DNA from: CATOSD01 sp965226695
Lineage (GTDB): Bacteria; Chloroflexota; Dehalococcoidia; Lucifugimonadales; CATOSD01
Direction of reading: 5' to 3'
DNA: 64,000 nt
Assembly: GCA_965226695.1 (NCBI GenBank)
Contig: OZ245405.1
Span: 434,001-498,000, forward strand
Below are positions 7,338-17,050 of the stretch, one piece after another; the stretch's first letter is position 1, and each line of letters begins with the position of its first letter. A program made the position numbers and the translations under genes. The notes beneath the pieces were generated by a model. It had not been told where the DNA came from. It searched no databases and worked only from the letters and a program-made list of their open reading frames with translations.

Positions 7338-10300
7338 TCAGCCCTCGAGGTAGAGCCTGATAGTCTCAATGGTTGCATCTTTGGTTATCAGTCCATTGTA
7401 GTAGTCGAAGACTGCCGCGACGACCTCTTCCTGGTCTATGACTTCGTTGCTGTTGGCATCGTATCTGTCGCTGACGCCCTCCAGCCTGACGTCCTCCACC
7501 TGGACCACAACCTTTACGGTCGAGGCGAGGCCGGATGGGTCGGTTGCGGTGACGAACAGCGTAAACTCTCTCCTCTCGCCTTCGTAGTCCAGCGCCGTGT
7601 CGGCTCTCACGCTGATCTGCCCCGACCGAGAATCGATTTCGAACAGGTCCGCATCCTCTCCGCTCAGGGTATAAACGAGGGTTCCTCCGTCCGGGCTTAC
7701 GGCGGTGACAGGACCCCCAACGTTTTCGCCAGCCCCCGCGTTCTCGGCCACGCCCCGCGCAATCGACAGGCCTTGCGCAAGTGCGGGGTCGAATTGCGCT
7801 TCCGGGAACGAAGGGCCGCGGAACACCACAACCTCGGCTCGGGAGGCCGCCCGTACGCTCTTGCCCGGGCCGTGCCCGTCGTCATAGGTGGCGGTCACCC
7901 GAAGAACAGAACCGAGGTCTTCCTCGACCGGTGTATAGGTTGAGGACGTTGCCGACGTCACCGGCTGCCACCTGGACGCCCAGACCCGGCTGGGGTTGGG
8001 GTTGCGTTCCCAGGTCCATTCCACTTCTCCCACAACGCCATCCGCGTCCGTCAGGACCGCGGCCATCGAAGTATCCAGATAGGGCTCGTACGAAGACAGG
8101 GTGATGCTGCCGAACTCTTCCTCGTCGATGACCGTCACCGAGACGACTACGGAGTGATCTGTGACGTCATCGGGGTTCCCGTCGGCGTCCTTGCCGTCCA
8201 GGACGGAGACCGTGACCGAGTAGGCGGGTCTGGCCTCATAGTCCAGGACGGATCGGGTGCTCAGCTGCCCCGTCGCCGGGTCAATTTCGAAGTGAGCGGC
8301 GTCCTCACCCGACAGCCGGTATGTCAGTGCGTCGCCGTCCGGATCAGCGGCCGCAACCGGCGCGCCTATGTCCTTGCCCGCGTCCGCTTTCTCGACCACC
8401 ATTCTCTCCACGGGGACCGATGCAGTGCCGTCGCCGCCGGTCTCCGGGATCGCAAACCTCGGCGCGGTGTTCACCACCACGGCGGTGGCCGACACGGCAT
8501 TGGCGCTCTTGCCCGGGCCGTGTTCGTCGGCGTAGGACGCCGTTGCCCGCAGGTATCTGCCTCTGTCGTCTTCCACCGGCGTGTACGAGGTCGAGGTCGC
8601 GGCTTCGATGAGACTCCATGCCCCCCCGTCCGCGGAGCGCTCCCATTTCCACGTTAGCGCGGACACGTCGCCGTCCGGGTCCGAGACGCCGGCTCTCAGC
8701 GGCGTCCCTATGTGGGGATGGTCGGAAGAGAACGAGACCTCTCCGGCCTCGTCGAGGTTGGTGAGGCTGATGATGACGCTAATGGTGGCGTCGATAACGG
8801 TGTCCGCGTTCCCACTGAAGTCCTTGCTGTCGTGGACGCTCACGACGACCGAGTATCTGGATCGGGTCTCATAGTCCAGGGTCGCCTTCGTGACCAGCTG
8901 ACCTGAAGTCGGTACGACGTCGAAGATGTCGGCGTGTTGGCCGGCCAGGGAGTACGTGAGGGCGTCGCCCTGGGGGTCCGAGGCGGAGACGGGTAGCCCG
9001 ATGCGCACGCCCGCGGCCGTATTCTCGGCCAGGCTGCGCTGGCCCGTCTCGCCGGCCGGGAAGGTTGGCGGCGAGTTGGCCGGCGGCGGTGGCGGTGGCG
9101 GCGGTGGCGGCGGTATAAAAACGGGTGGTGGCGGCGGAGGACGTGGAGGCTCCGGTCCGCCTTCGTCATCGTTGGTGATGGTGATGGTCGCCGTCACGGA
9201 ACTGCCCTGCAGATACGGATGCCGGGGGTTGGTGTAGGCGAGGGTAACCGTGAAGGACTCGTCCGGCTCGTCGTAGATGTCGTCCTCGATTTCTATGATG
9301 ACCTGCGTTTCGGCGCGATACCTGGGCTCGCCGCCGATTGAAGTGGAGAAGAAGTCGGTGTGGAGGAAGGTTGTGGTCGTGCTCAGCGACGCGAAGTCGG
9401 CGGTCTGCTGGGCACTGCCGGCCCTGGTGGACAACCTCATCTCGAATGAGAAGTCCGACAGCGGCCGGCCTGCCTCCGTGGTGGTGGCCACGGCGACCAG
9501 GACCACGCTGCCCGAGTCCTCGCCGACCTCGACGTCCGGCTGCTCCCAGCTCAAGGTGACCGGCACGTACTCGTCGTCGGCTATCCTGACCGTGGCAACG
9601 GCCGGACCGCCCTGCAGGTGAAGCGGGGCGGGATTGTCGTACTCGAATGTTACCGTGAAGTCCTCCTCGATTTCGTCTGTGGCGTCGTCCTCGATTGTGA
9701 CCACGATCTGCTTCGCGGCTCGGTATCGGCGTGCGCCGTTGACGGTCACCCTGCTGAAGTCGTTGCGGGCGAAGGTCAGCGTTTCGTGGACCCGCGTGTA
9801 GTCGTCCGGCTGCACGGCGCTGCCGTTCGTGGTGAAGACCGAGGCATCGAACGAGAAGCCGTTTTCGGGGCGCTTGTCCTCCGTGGTGACGGCGAAGGCG
9901 CGGAGCGTGACGCTGCCGTCGTCTTCATCGACGGTTACGTCCGGCTGCTCCCAGCTTAGGGTCACCGGAACGTGTTCGTCGTCCATGATCGTGACCGTTG
10001 CCGATTGGGGGCCTCCCCGGAGGTGTGCGAGGCCGGGAGTCAGGTAGTTGATGGTTACTCTAAGGCTCTCATCTGATTCGTCCGCGGTGTCGTCGAGGAT
10101 GGCAACAGTGAAGTCCCTTGCCGCCCGGTATCGCTGCTGTCCGCTGACGTCGACCCGGCTGAAGTCGCTCGCGACAAAGGTCGCGGACGAGGCAGGAGGC
10201 GTGTAGTCCACGTTCTGAGTTGTGCCCATGTCGGTGGTTGTCAGTGTTACGTCGAACGTGAAATCGGCTGCCGGCGGCGCGTCCAGAGTGGTCGTGAAGA

Positions 10301-13300
10301 CGGCCGTTAGCACGACGCTGCCCGCGTCCTCATCGGCGACAAGCGTAGTCGACGCCAGCTGCAAGATGATGGGGATGTCGTCCGGCAGTGGCGTGCCCGT
10401 CTCGGTGGTGGACCACGCGCCGTCGTGCCGGCGATTGACGGCGCGCACCTGCACGTCGTACTCGACGGTGTTTTCGAGATTGCTGACGACGTATCGCAGG
10501 TCTCCGCTTCTCCAGGCGTTGTCCCGGACCGTCCAGTTGGCGTCCACCGTCTCGTCCTCGCTGGTCTTGATGAAGCGCACGTCGTAGGCGGTGATGGGCG
10601 CGCCGCCGGTGTCCGAAGGAGCGGCCCAGACGAGGGCCAGTGTCCCGTCGCCGCGGGCGATGTTGGTTATCGAGGGTGCCGCCGGAGCGACCGTGGTGGG
10701 TTCCTCGGCATCCGCCTTCGACCAGGGGCCGTGTCCGGATGAGTTGTGGGCCCGCATCTGGAATTCATACTTCACGCCGCCTTCCAGGCCGGTGATGGTG
10801 TAGCTGCGGTTGGTCAGAGTGCCAACGCCTGTCTCCAGGGTCCAGGCGCTTCTGTCCAGTGCATCGTCACGTATATAGCGCAGGTCGTAGGAGGTGACGG
10901 CGGTGGTGCCTGTGTCGGTCGGATCGTCCCATTCGACGGTCAGCGTGCCTCCACCTGGAGTTACAGAGTCCAAATCAGGAGCGCCCGGAACGTAGCCGTG
11001 GCCGTACATGGTGAGACTCCACGAATCGAGACTTCCTGTACTGCCTCTTTGAAGGTCCTTGATCCGCAGTGTCCACTCGCCGGCCGCATCTTCGCCCAGG
11101 TGCCGGGCCGAACCAAAGCGGAATTCGGTGGTCAACGCCCCACTTCTGAAGGAGAAAGTGGACAGCGTTGAAACGGCTCCTGAGGGCGAGACCAACTCAA
11201 CGATCAGGTTCCGGAATCGAGGGTGATCGAAATGGGTGTTGACCTCTACAAACTCAACGAACTCCACATATGGGTCTACGCTCAGACTTGTGGAAACAGT
11301 GGTGCCCGTCCCGAATGATTGGGCATCCGGTATGCGTAAGTTGAGTACGGGCGATTCGGATGTTATCTCCCGGAATTCGGGGGCCTTGGTCCAGCCTGCG
11401 GCCAGGTCCACGGCGGCCTTGGCGTCCACCATGCCGAAGCCGTACTCCTCGTTGTAGCTGTAGCGGTCCGTGGTGGAGCCGTATTCGAGCCCGCCCACTT
11501 CCCAGCCAGTGTTGTCCGGGTCGTTCTTGCGGGCGGAGGCCGCAAGGATGAGCTTGACGTCCCGCCACGTTAGTGCGTTGTTGGCTTCGCGGATTAGCGC
11601 GGCCACCCCTGAGACTATGGGTGTTGCGGCGCTGGTGCCGCCAAAGGTGCCGCTATACCGGTGGCGGTTGTCCGTGGTGGCTATCCTGGGCTGGCCGACT
11701 CTGCCGCTGCTGGACGGACCGCACACCCAGAGGTTCGAGCCCATCTCAGAGTAGCTGCTGCGCTTGTCGTCGTGGCCGACCGCGCAGACGGCGGTGACGG
11801 CGTAGAAGCTGGCAAGCTCGTCCAGGTTCGAGCGGTCGTCGAACGGGTGCCCGTTGCCGCCGGCAAAGTGGTAGGAAACGCCCTTGCCGCCGTAGCCGTT
11901 GGTGACGCCGTCCTCGACGGCAGTTTCCCAAATCTCCGTGGCGTGCTGCGGCCTGCCGTAGTCTTTGGGACCCCAGCTATTGTTGGAAATGCCCGTGGTC
12001 GTAGAGTTGCGGGACATCGCGTCAGCTTCGTTGGCGTCGGTATGTACCAAAAGGAGATTGTATCCGTATATGTTTGCTCCGGGGGCCACACCGCGCATTC
12101 CCAGGCTGTTGTCCTTCGCCGCGATAAGGCCGGCTACGGCGGTGCCGTGGTCCGCGAACGGATGATAGATGTCGGTCAGGTCGGGATCGTAGTTGTGGTT
12201 GAAGGCGGTGAGGGCGTTGTCGATCAGGTCCTCGTGCTGGTAGTGTATTCCATCGTCCACCACCGCCACGGTGATGCCCGCCCCGGTGTAGGTGGGCCAT
12301 ACCTCCTCCACTCTTATGTCCTGGCCGGCGCTGTTGCGATACTGGTTGTCGTTGTTCAGGTGCCACTGGCAGCCGTAGAGCGGATCGTCGATGCCTGAAC
12401 TCCTGGAGATGTTGGAGCAGCGGTTTGTGAAATAGGTGTAGCCGCCGTCCACAATGGCCCTTACGGTGTAACGGCCCGTATCCGTGTCTTCTTTGCCCGT
12501 CACCTTCAATTGGTATGTGCCCGCGTCCAGTCTGCCCTGGAAGACAAACAAGTCGTCAAAGTGGATCGAATCGACCGGGGCCTGCAAGTTGTTGTCGTCC
12601 AGCAGTTCGCCACTGATATTGGTGACTTCGCTTACTCCTCCTATGGTCACGAAAGCGGTCTCGTCGAGAGTTATGCTGAAGTAGTCCTCGTCGCCGGCCG
12701 GGTCTATGTTGCCGCCCGCCGTATCGCCGAGGGACATAACCAAAGCGTCGGTGGAGGTGCTGCCCGGCTCTGTGATGGCGTGGGCGTACACGGAGTACGG
12801 CCCATCGGAACTTTCACTGAAGGACTTGACCTTCAAATAGTAGGTTCCCGGTTGAAGGTTTTCCCGGATGAGGAAGTTTTTTCTGCCTCCCGGAAGATAA
12901 CCGTCGTCGTTTGACGCGACCAACCCGCCGCCGCTGTTCTGCAGCTCACCCACTGTATCCGGGAACCCGGAGCCGCGAATGGCGACCTCCGCTGCCTTGG
13001 AGAGCTCCAGCTTGAAGTAGTCCTCGTCGTCCTCAGGGTCTATGGTGCCGCTGGCGAGACCGTCGAGCACCAGAGTGGCCGCGTTGGATCTGGACGTGGT
13101 GTCCACGAACTCCCCTAACCTGAAGACATACGGTTCATCTGTCGATCCGTAGCCGGTTACCTTGATGTAATACGTTCCCGGTTGGAGCTTGCGCCATATG
13201 AAGAAATTGTCCGGGTTGGGCAGCACGGAGCCGTAATCGTCGCTCACTATGGACATGCCATCGCTGTCCAGCAGCTCTCCCACCGTATCCAGGTCACCCC

Positions 13301-14135
13301 GGGCGTATATCCAGTAGTCGGCTGTGTGTGACACGCTGAAGCTGAAGTAGTCTTCATCGTCGGCGGGGTCGAATACTCCCCACACCCTCTCTCTAGGCAT
13401 TACGCTTGTAGCTGTAGCCCGGTCGTCGCCGTGGTCCGTGGGCGTCGAGCTGGTGGTGGTCGACCAGGCGCCGTCGATGTCGTTCTCGTCCACCGCACGC
13501 ACCTGCACGTGGTACCCAGTGCCGTTGGTCAGGCCGGTGATGGCGAAGTACAGGCTCCCGTCGCCGGCCTCCCAGGCGTCCTCCTCCACCGTCCAGTTGG
13601 AGTCCACCGTCGCGTCAGAGCTGGTGGCGATGTACCGCACGTCGTAGGCCTCGATCTTCGAGGTGATTCCAGTGGGAGCGATCCATGAGACAAACGCTGC
13701 GCGGTCGTCGGCACGCAGTGAGTTGATGGTCGGAGCGGGAAGGGCCGGCGTGCCGACCTCGGTTCCGGACCACGTCCCGTCGCGGTTGGAGTTTACGGCT
13801 CGCACCTGCACGTCGTACTGGGTGCCGTTGGTCAGCATGGTGATGGTGTATTGCAGCGCGCCGGAGGTCCAGGCGTTGTCCATCTCGGTCCAGTTGGCGT
13901 CGTCCGTCTCGTCCGCGCTGGTCTCTATGTGCCGCATGTCGTAGGCGATGATGCCGGTCTCGCCGGCGGGAGCCGTCCAGGCCACGGTGAGACTGGTGTC
14001 GCCCGGGGTAACGGAGTCGATGGTCGGCGCGGCGGGCGTCGTCTGTGCGATGGCGTACCTCAGAGCCACGAAGAGACATAGGACCGCTACGACGACTACG
14101 GGCGCCAGCCTGGCCAGGCGAAACATCCTGATCAT
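7338..14135 (-). CDS. Giant secreted S8 subtilase with P domain, FN3, Calx-beta and cadherin-like repeats
   Basis: The chosen start (MIRMFRLARLAP, 14135) begins a signal peptide; an upstream in-frame ATG at 14294 would bury it. Over 2265 residues the order is: two FN3 domains; three pre-peptidase-C-terminal-like domains (DPADDEDYFSFSV pattern); a subtilase domain with Asp about 627 (VVDDGI), His 663 (DHGTAVAG), Asn about 718 (NNSWG) and Ser 835 (GGTSAATP); a proprotein-convertase P domain (about 913-1050); two FN3; three Calx-beta domains; a poly-Pro hinge; three cadherin-like repeats alternating with Ig-like modules; and a terminal EF-hand-like loop (DANSNEVIDQEE). The catalytic set is complete. 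No prodomain is seen in this protein; the neighbouring lipoprotein gene may supply it. Confidence 0.93.
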   Translation of the reverse strand: MIRMFRLARLAPVVVVAVLCLFVALRYAIAQTTPAAPTIDSVTPGDTSLTVAWTAPAGETGIIAYDMRHIETSADETDDANWTEMDNAWTSGALQYTITMLTNGTQYDVQVRAVNSNRDGTWSGTEVGTPALPAPTINSLRADDRAAFVSWIAPTGITSKIEAYDVRYIATSSDATVDSNWTVEEDAWEAGDGSLYFAITGLTNGTGYHVQVRAVDENDIDGAWSTTTSSTPTDHGDDRATATSVMPRERVWGVFDPADDEDYFSFSVSHTADYWIYARGDLDTVGELLDSDGMSIVSDDYGSVLPNPDNFFIWRKLQPGTYYIKVTGYGSTDEPYVFRLGEFVDTTSRSNAATLVLDGLASGTIDPEDDEDYFKLELSKAAEVAIRGSGFPDTVGELQNSGGGLVASNDDGYLPGGRKNFLIRENLQPGTYYLKVKSFSESSDGPYSVYAHAITEPGSTSTDALVMSLGDTAGGNIDPAGDEDYFSITLDETAFVTIGGVSEVTNISGELLDDNNLQAPVDSIHFDDLFVFQGRLDAGTYQLKVTGKEDTDTGRYTVRAIVDGGYTYFTNRCSNISRSSGIDDPLYGCQWHLNNDNQYRNSAGQDIRVEEVWPTYTGAGITVAVVDDGIHYQHEDLIDNALTAFNHNYDPDLTDIYHPFADHGTAVAGLIAAKDNSLGMRGVAPGANIYGYNLLLVHTDANEADAMSRNSTTTGISNNSWGPKDYGRPQHATEIWETAVEDGVTNGYGGKGVSYHFAGGNGHPFDDRSNLDELASFYAVTAVCAVGHDDKRSSYSEMGSNLWVCGPSSSGRVGQPRIATTDNRHRYSGTFGGTSAATPIVSGVAALIREANNALTWRDVKLILAASARKNDPDNTGWEVGGLEYGSTTDRYSYNEEYGFGMVDAKAAVDLAAGWTKAPEFREITSESPVLNLRIPDAQSFGTGTTVSTSLSVDPYVEFVEFVEVNTHFDHPRFRNLIVELVSPSGAVSTLSTFSFRSGALTTEFRFGSARHLGEDAAGEWTLRIKDLQRGSTGSLDSWSLTMYGHGYVPGAPDLDSVTPGGGTLTVEWDDPTDTGTTAVTSYDLRYIRDDALDRSAWTLETGVGTLTNRSYTITGLEGGVKYEFQMRAHNSSGHGPWSKADAEEPTTVAPAAPSITNIARGDGTLALVWAAPSDTGGAPITAYDVRFIKTSEDETVDANWTVRDNAWRSGDLRYVVSNLENTVEYDVQVRAVNRRHDGAWSTTETGTPLPDDIPIILQLASTTLVADEDAGSVVLTAVFTTTLDAPPAADFTFDVTLTTTDMGTTQNVDYTPPASSATFVASDFSRVDVSGQQRYRAARDFTVAILDDTADESDESLRVTINYLTPGLAHLRGGPQSATVTIMDDEHVPVTLSWEQPDVTVDEDDGSVTLRAFAVTTEDKRPENGFSFDASVFTTNGSAVQPDDYTRVHETLTFARNDFSRVTVNGARRYRAAKQIVVTIEDDATDEIEEDFTVTFEYDNPAPLHLQGGPAVATVRIADDEYVPVTLSWEQPDVEVGEDSGSVVLVAVATTTEAGRPLSDFSFEMRLSTRAGSAQQTADFASLSTTTTFLHTDFFSTSIGGEPRYRAETQVIIEIEDDIYDEPDESFTVTLAYTNPRHPYLQGSSVTATITITNDDEGGPEPPRPPPPPPVFIPPPPPPPPPPPANSPPTFPAGETGQRSLAENTAAGVRIGLPVSASDPQGDALTYSLAGQHADIFDVVPTSGQLVTKATLDYETRSRYSVVVSVHDSKDFSGNADTVIDATISVIISLTNLDEAGEVSFSSDHPHIGTPLRAGVSDPDGDVSALTWKWERSADGGAWSLIEAATSTSYTPVEDDRGRYLRATASYADEHGPGKSANAVSATAVVVNTAPRFAIPETGGDGTASVPVERMVVEKADAGKDIGAPVAAADPDGDALTYRLSGEDAAHFEIDPATGQLSTRSVLDYEARPAYSVTVSVLDGKDADGNPDDVTDHSVVVSVTVIDEEEFGSITLSSYEPYLDTSMAAVLTDADGVVGEVEWTWERNPNPSRVWASRWQPVTSATSSTYTPVEEDLGSVLRVTATYDDGHGPGKSVRAASRAEVVVFRGPSFPEAQFDPALAQGLSIARGVAENAGAGENVGGPVTAVSPDGGTLVYTLSGEDADLFEIDSRSGQISVRADTALDYEGERREFTLFVTATDPSGLASTVKVVVQVEDVRLEGVSDRYDANSNEVIDQEEVVAAVFDYYNGLITKDATIETIRLYLEG

Positions 14136-14217
14136 TGGGCCGACTGCTCCCCGGAAATGCAGCGCGCGCCAGATACAGGCGGGACCGGCTCCGCGGGCGA
14201 CGGCAACGGGCGGTCCG

Positions 14218-14985
14218 TCACTTCTTGGTTGTCTCCCGCCACCAGTTGGGGCTGGATAGCTCCACACCGTCCTGGGCTGCCAGCGTGTTGGCAAGCTCCA
14301 GGGACGGGAACCCCGGCTCGGTCTCCACGAAGAAGCCGTTTGGAGCGTAACTCAGCTCGGACACCCGGTCCAGCTTGATCCCGTTGGTGGAGAAGAAGGA
14401 GCTCACCTGGGCCGCGCTCCACTCCGGGTCGAGCACCAGCAGGACGCCGCCCGGGAGGGTCATGAGCGTGCCGGACTCTGAGCGAAAGACGGGCAGCGTG
14501 CCTCCGTCCGAGCGCCCGCCTGTGCCCTTGACGATGTTGCCGCCGCCGGTGTTGGCCGCAACGACGTCTCGGGGAGAATCGGCGGAACCGTCATCGACAA
14601 CCAGATCGGTCTGAATATAGACCGCAAGGGTCCTGTCGCCATCTTCCCAGGTGTAGGTCTGACCCTGCACTGGCTCGGTCGATCCACCGTCCTTTTGAGA
14701 AGGCTCCTGGTCCGAAATGGTTATGCCTTCATCCTTGCCTGACGTTCCGGAGGAGTCGGGCGGCGCAAACTCAAGCCCAACGTCGGGCGCCGGTGTCGGC
14801 GTGAACGCCGGCACCGGGTCCACCGCGGCGGATGGAGTGGCGGTTGCCTGCACCGGCAGAGTTGCGGTCTCCGTGGGGGCGGCGGTCGGCTGGTCCAGGG
14901 GCGTCGAATTGCCACAGGCGACCAGAGCGGCAATCGCGCCAAAAGCCAGGAAAGCAGCCACCAGAAGGGCAACGTGTCTCCTCAT
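14218..14985 (-). CDS. Lipoprotein with a C-terminal subtilase-prodomain-like region
   Basis: The 255-residue protein has a lipoprotein signal (lipobox LVAC, Cys about 24), a Thr/Pro-rich spacer, and a C-terminal 60-70 residues reading FFSTNGIKLDRVSEL.. then ELANTLAAQDGVELSSPN. The latter matches the closing pattern of subtilase inhibitor-I9-type propeptides, in which a strand ending in a Val..Pro-Asn motif blocks the active site. The subtilase gene starts about 80 bases downstream on the same strand and lacks such a region. I infer a membrane-tethered foldase or inhibitor acting in trans. The similarity is judged by eye. Confidence 0.65.
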   Translation of the reverse strand: MRRHVALLVAAFLAFGAIAALVACGNSTPLDQPTAAPTETATLPVQATATPSAAVDPVPAFTPTPAPDVGLEFAPPDSSGTSGKDEGITISDQEPSQKDGGSTEPVQGQTYTWEDGDRTLAVYIQTDLVVDDGSADSPRDVVAANTGGGNIVKGTGGRSDGGTLPVFRSESGTLMTLPGGVLLVLDPEWSAAQVSSFFSTNGIKLDRVSELSYAPNGFFVETEPGFPSLELANTLAAQDGVELSSPNWWRETTKK

Positions 14986-15373
14986 GTGAACTCTCCTGTT
15001 TGTCCCTTTATTATATTCTGCTCAAACGCTGCTGTGTAGCAACCTGGGACGCGAAGCCGCGACACATGGTGGAGGATGCGCCTCACAGCACGGCAGCAAG
15101 CTCGACCCCCTGATTGCGCAGTTCGCGTCGTCAACCTCGCTACCAGGTACGACCGGACTAGAAGGAGAGAAGCTGTGAAGCGGGAAACGGGAGCACCAGC
15201 GGGGCCGAGAAGTCGGGGTTGGGGGTGCCGGCGCCGCAGAGGTCGTTCTCAACGGCGGAGTTCGCGATTCGGTGCGCCTGGCACACCCGGGGAGACTGTA
15301 CTTCAGACTCTTGGCGGGAAAATCTCGATGAAGGACTGCTCAGAGGGGGCGGTTCCCTCTGCCAAGCGGAAGG
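14986..15373. other. Intergenic stretch without a recognised gene
   Basis: The 388 bases contain an AT-rich patch (TTTATTATATTCTGC, about 15006-15020) that could be a promoter for the minus-strand lipoprotein and subtilase genes. Open frames here have no recognisable protein features. I see no RNA gene. Confidence 0.4.
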
Positions 15374-17050
15374 CTACACCTCGTCGACACTTCCCTGGGT
15401 TACTGCCACTCCGACGCAGTTGGGGCCGAGGTGCGTGCCCAGTACCGGACCGAACCGGGACTCGAACACTCGATCCGGCTCCACGAGATCGGCCAGATCG
15501 TCCAGAACGGCCATGGCGTTGTCACGGCCGGTGCTGTAGCCCACGTGCAACTGGTGTATGGGGGCGAGGCCGCGCACAATCTCAACGATCCTGTCCTTCG
15601 CACGCCTGCGGGTGCGGGGGCGCTCCACGGGGTGGGCCTCGCCGTCGCGGATGCTGATGATGGGTTTGAATTGGAGCATCCCGCCAAGGAAGGCCTGAGC
15701 CTTGCCGATGCGTCCGCCCTTCGCCAGGTACTTCAGGGTGTCGACCACGACGAATCCGTGATTACTCCCAATCGCCCCTTCCACCCGGCGGGCCAGCTTG
15801 CGGTGGTCGGACATTTCCTCGGCCCAACGAGAGGCGCTGAGGGCCAGCAGGGCTTGGGCGCCCCCGGCGTCCTTGGTGTCTCTGCCTTCGTCCCGGATTG
15901 TGACGGTGGTGGAGCCGATGAACTGGCCGGCGTGGGTCGCAGCTACGATCACAGTCTCGTTGCCCTCTTCATCTTCGCTGTCGCTGACCGCCGTCAACGT
16001 CGCGGTTGCTGTTTTAGCTCCGGCCGGGAGGGTCAGCGACGGCAACAGGTTGTAGTCGGAACTTGTCGCCGTACCCGTAACTGCCAGGTCGATGGTCTGG
16101 TCGACTTGGAAGAGGGTTTTGGTGGTAATGGCTACCGTGATGGTTGCGGTCTCCCCCTCGGCAATCAGCACCGGTTCGGCAGATAGCGTCAAGGCTGGGT
16201 CTGGACCCTCCCTGGTTACGATTAAGGTGTAGGTGCTGGAGGCGGTGCGGTCGGCGGAGATGACGTGAACTTCGGTCTCGTTTTCGCCTTCGATCAGCTT
16301 AACCACACCGTCGTCGCCGGCGGCCCCACCGGTTTCTGAGTAGATGGCGTAGTAGGCTAACGAGTTGGTAAGTGCGGGCTTCAGTGTGACCGATTCATCG
16401 TAGTTGGCCACCGTCGCGGTATGAGTGAAGACGTCACTGTCGAACGTGGGGGAGAGGCTATTCTCTCCAATGTCAATGTCCAACAGCTGAGCGTTGTCGC
16501 GCCAAGGGGAGTCGTTGCGGCGCTTCCAGTAGTCGTTCTTGCCGAAGCCGTGCCATACGGTCAGGTCGCCCGCGGCGACGATGCGGTGACCACTCTGCTT
16601 CCCTATCAGCAGCGACAGGTCGGATATGACCCGGTGAACGGAGGCGTCGACTATGTTCCAGCCAGTCGGAGGGTGAGACTTCTCGTAAGCCGCGCAGATC
16701 GAGGCTGCGACAAATGGAGCAACCCCGGGCACGTCGACTATGGCGGCCGCGATGGATCTCGGCTGGCTGATTACGAAGTCTCCCCTGCCGGACTCGGCAA
16801 TGGGCACAGGTTCCAGCCATTCCACCTCTACGCGGTCGGATAGTTTGACAACGGCAGTTCTCGAAATCCTGTGGCCCCTGGCGTCGTGGAACGGCGCCGG
16901 GTCCACCTCGATCCGCTCGGCCACGTCCTCGGGAGACAGCACCGCCTCCTGGAGCAGGGTGATGTCCGCGTCGCAGTCGGCAAGGAACCGCCACGCGGCA
17001 TGTCGTTGCGCAATATTCCAGCAGATTATCTTTACCAACTCAACCTCCAC
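15374..17050 (-). CDS. Chimeric ORF: nuclease-like N-terminus, cadherin-like/Calx-beta middle, DegV C-terminal half
   Basis: This 558-residue ORF joins three unrelated pieces. Residues 1-190 resemble an endonuclease/exonuclease/phosphatase fold (KIICWNIAQ start, AAGDLTVWHGFG) but stop before the catalytic C-terminal His region. Residues about 195-385 are a cadherin-like beta sandwich (NSLSPTFDSDV, ASSTYTLIVTREG) plus a Calx-beta domain (SAEPVLIAEGETATITVAI), normally extracellular. Residues about 395-558 match the second half of DegV fatty-acid-binding proteins (VVDTLKYLAKGGRIGKAQ, FKPIISI, HVGYSTG) without the first half. There is no signal peptide. I take it to be a deletion fusion that stayed in frame; function is doubtful. 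An assembly join is the alternative. Confidence 0.75.
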   Translation of the reverse strand: MEVELVKIICWNIAQRHAAWRFLADCDADITLLQEAVLSPEDVAERIEVDPAPFHDARGHRISRTAVVKLSDRVEVEWLEPVPIAESGRGDFVISQPRSIAAAIVDVPGVAPFVAASICAAYEKSHPPTGWNIVDASVHRVISDLSLLIGKQSGHRIVAAGDLTVWHGFGKNDYWKRRNDSPWRDNAQLLDIDIGENSLSPTFDSDVFTHTATVANYDESVTLKPALTNSLAYYAIYSETGGAAGDDGVVKLIEGENETEVHVISADRTASSTYTLIVTREGPDPALTLSAEPVLIAEGETATITVAITTKTLFQVDQTIDLAVTGTATSSDYNLLPSLTLPAGAKTATATLTAVSDSEDEEGNETVIVAATHAGQFIGSTTVTIRDEGRDTKDAGGAQALLALSASRWAEEMSDHRKLARRVEGAIGSNHGFVVVDTLKYLAKGGRIGKAQAFLGGMLQFKPIISIRDGEAHPVERPRTRRRAKDRIVEIVRGLAPIHQLHVGYSTGRDNAMAVLDDLADLVEPDRVFESRFGPVLGTHLGPNCVGVAVTQGSVDEV

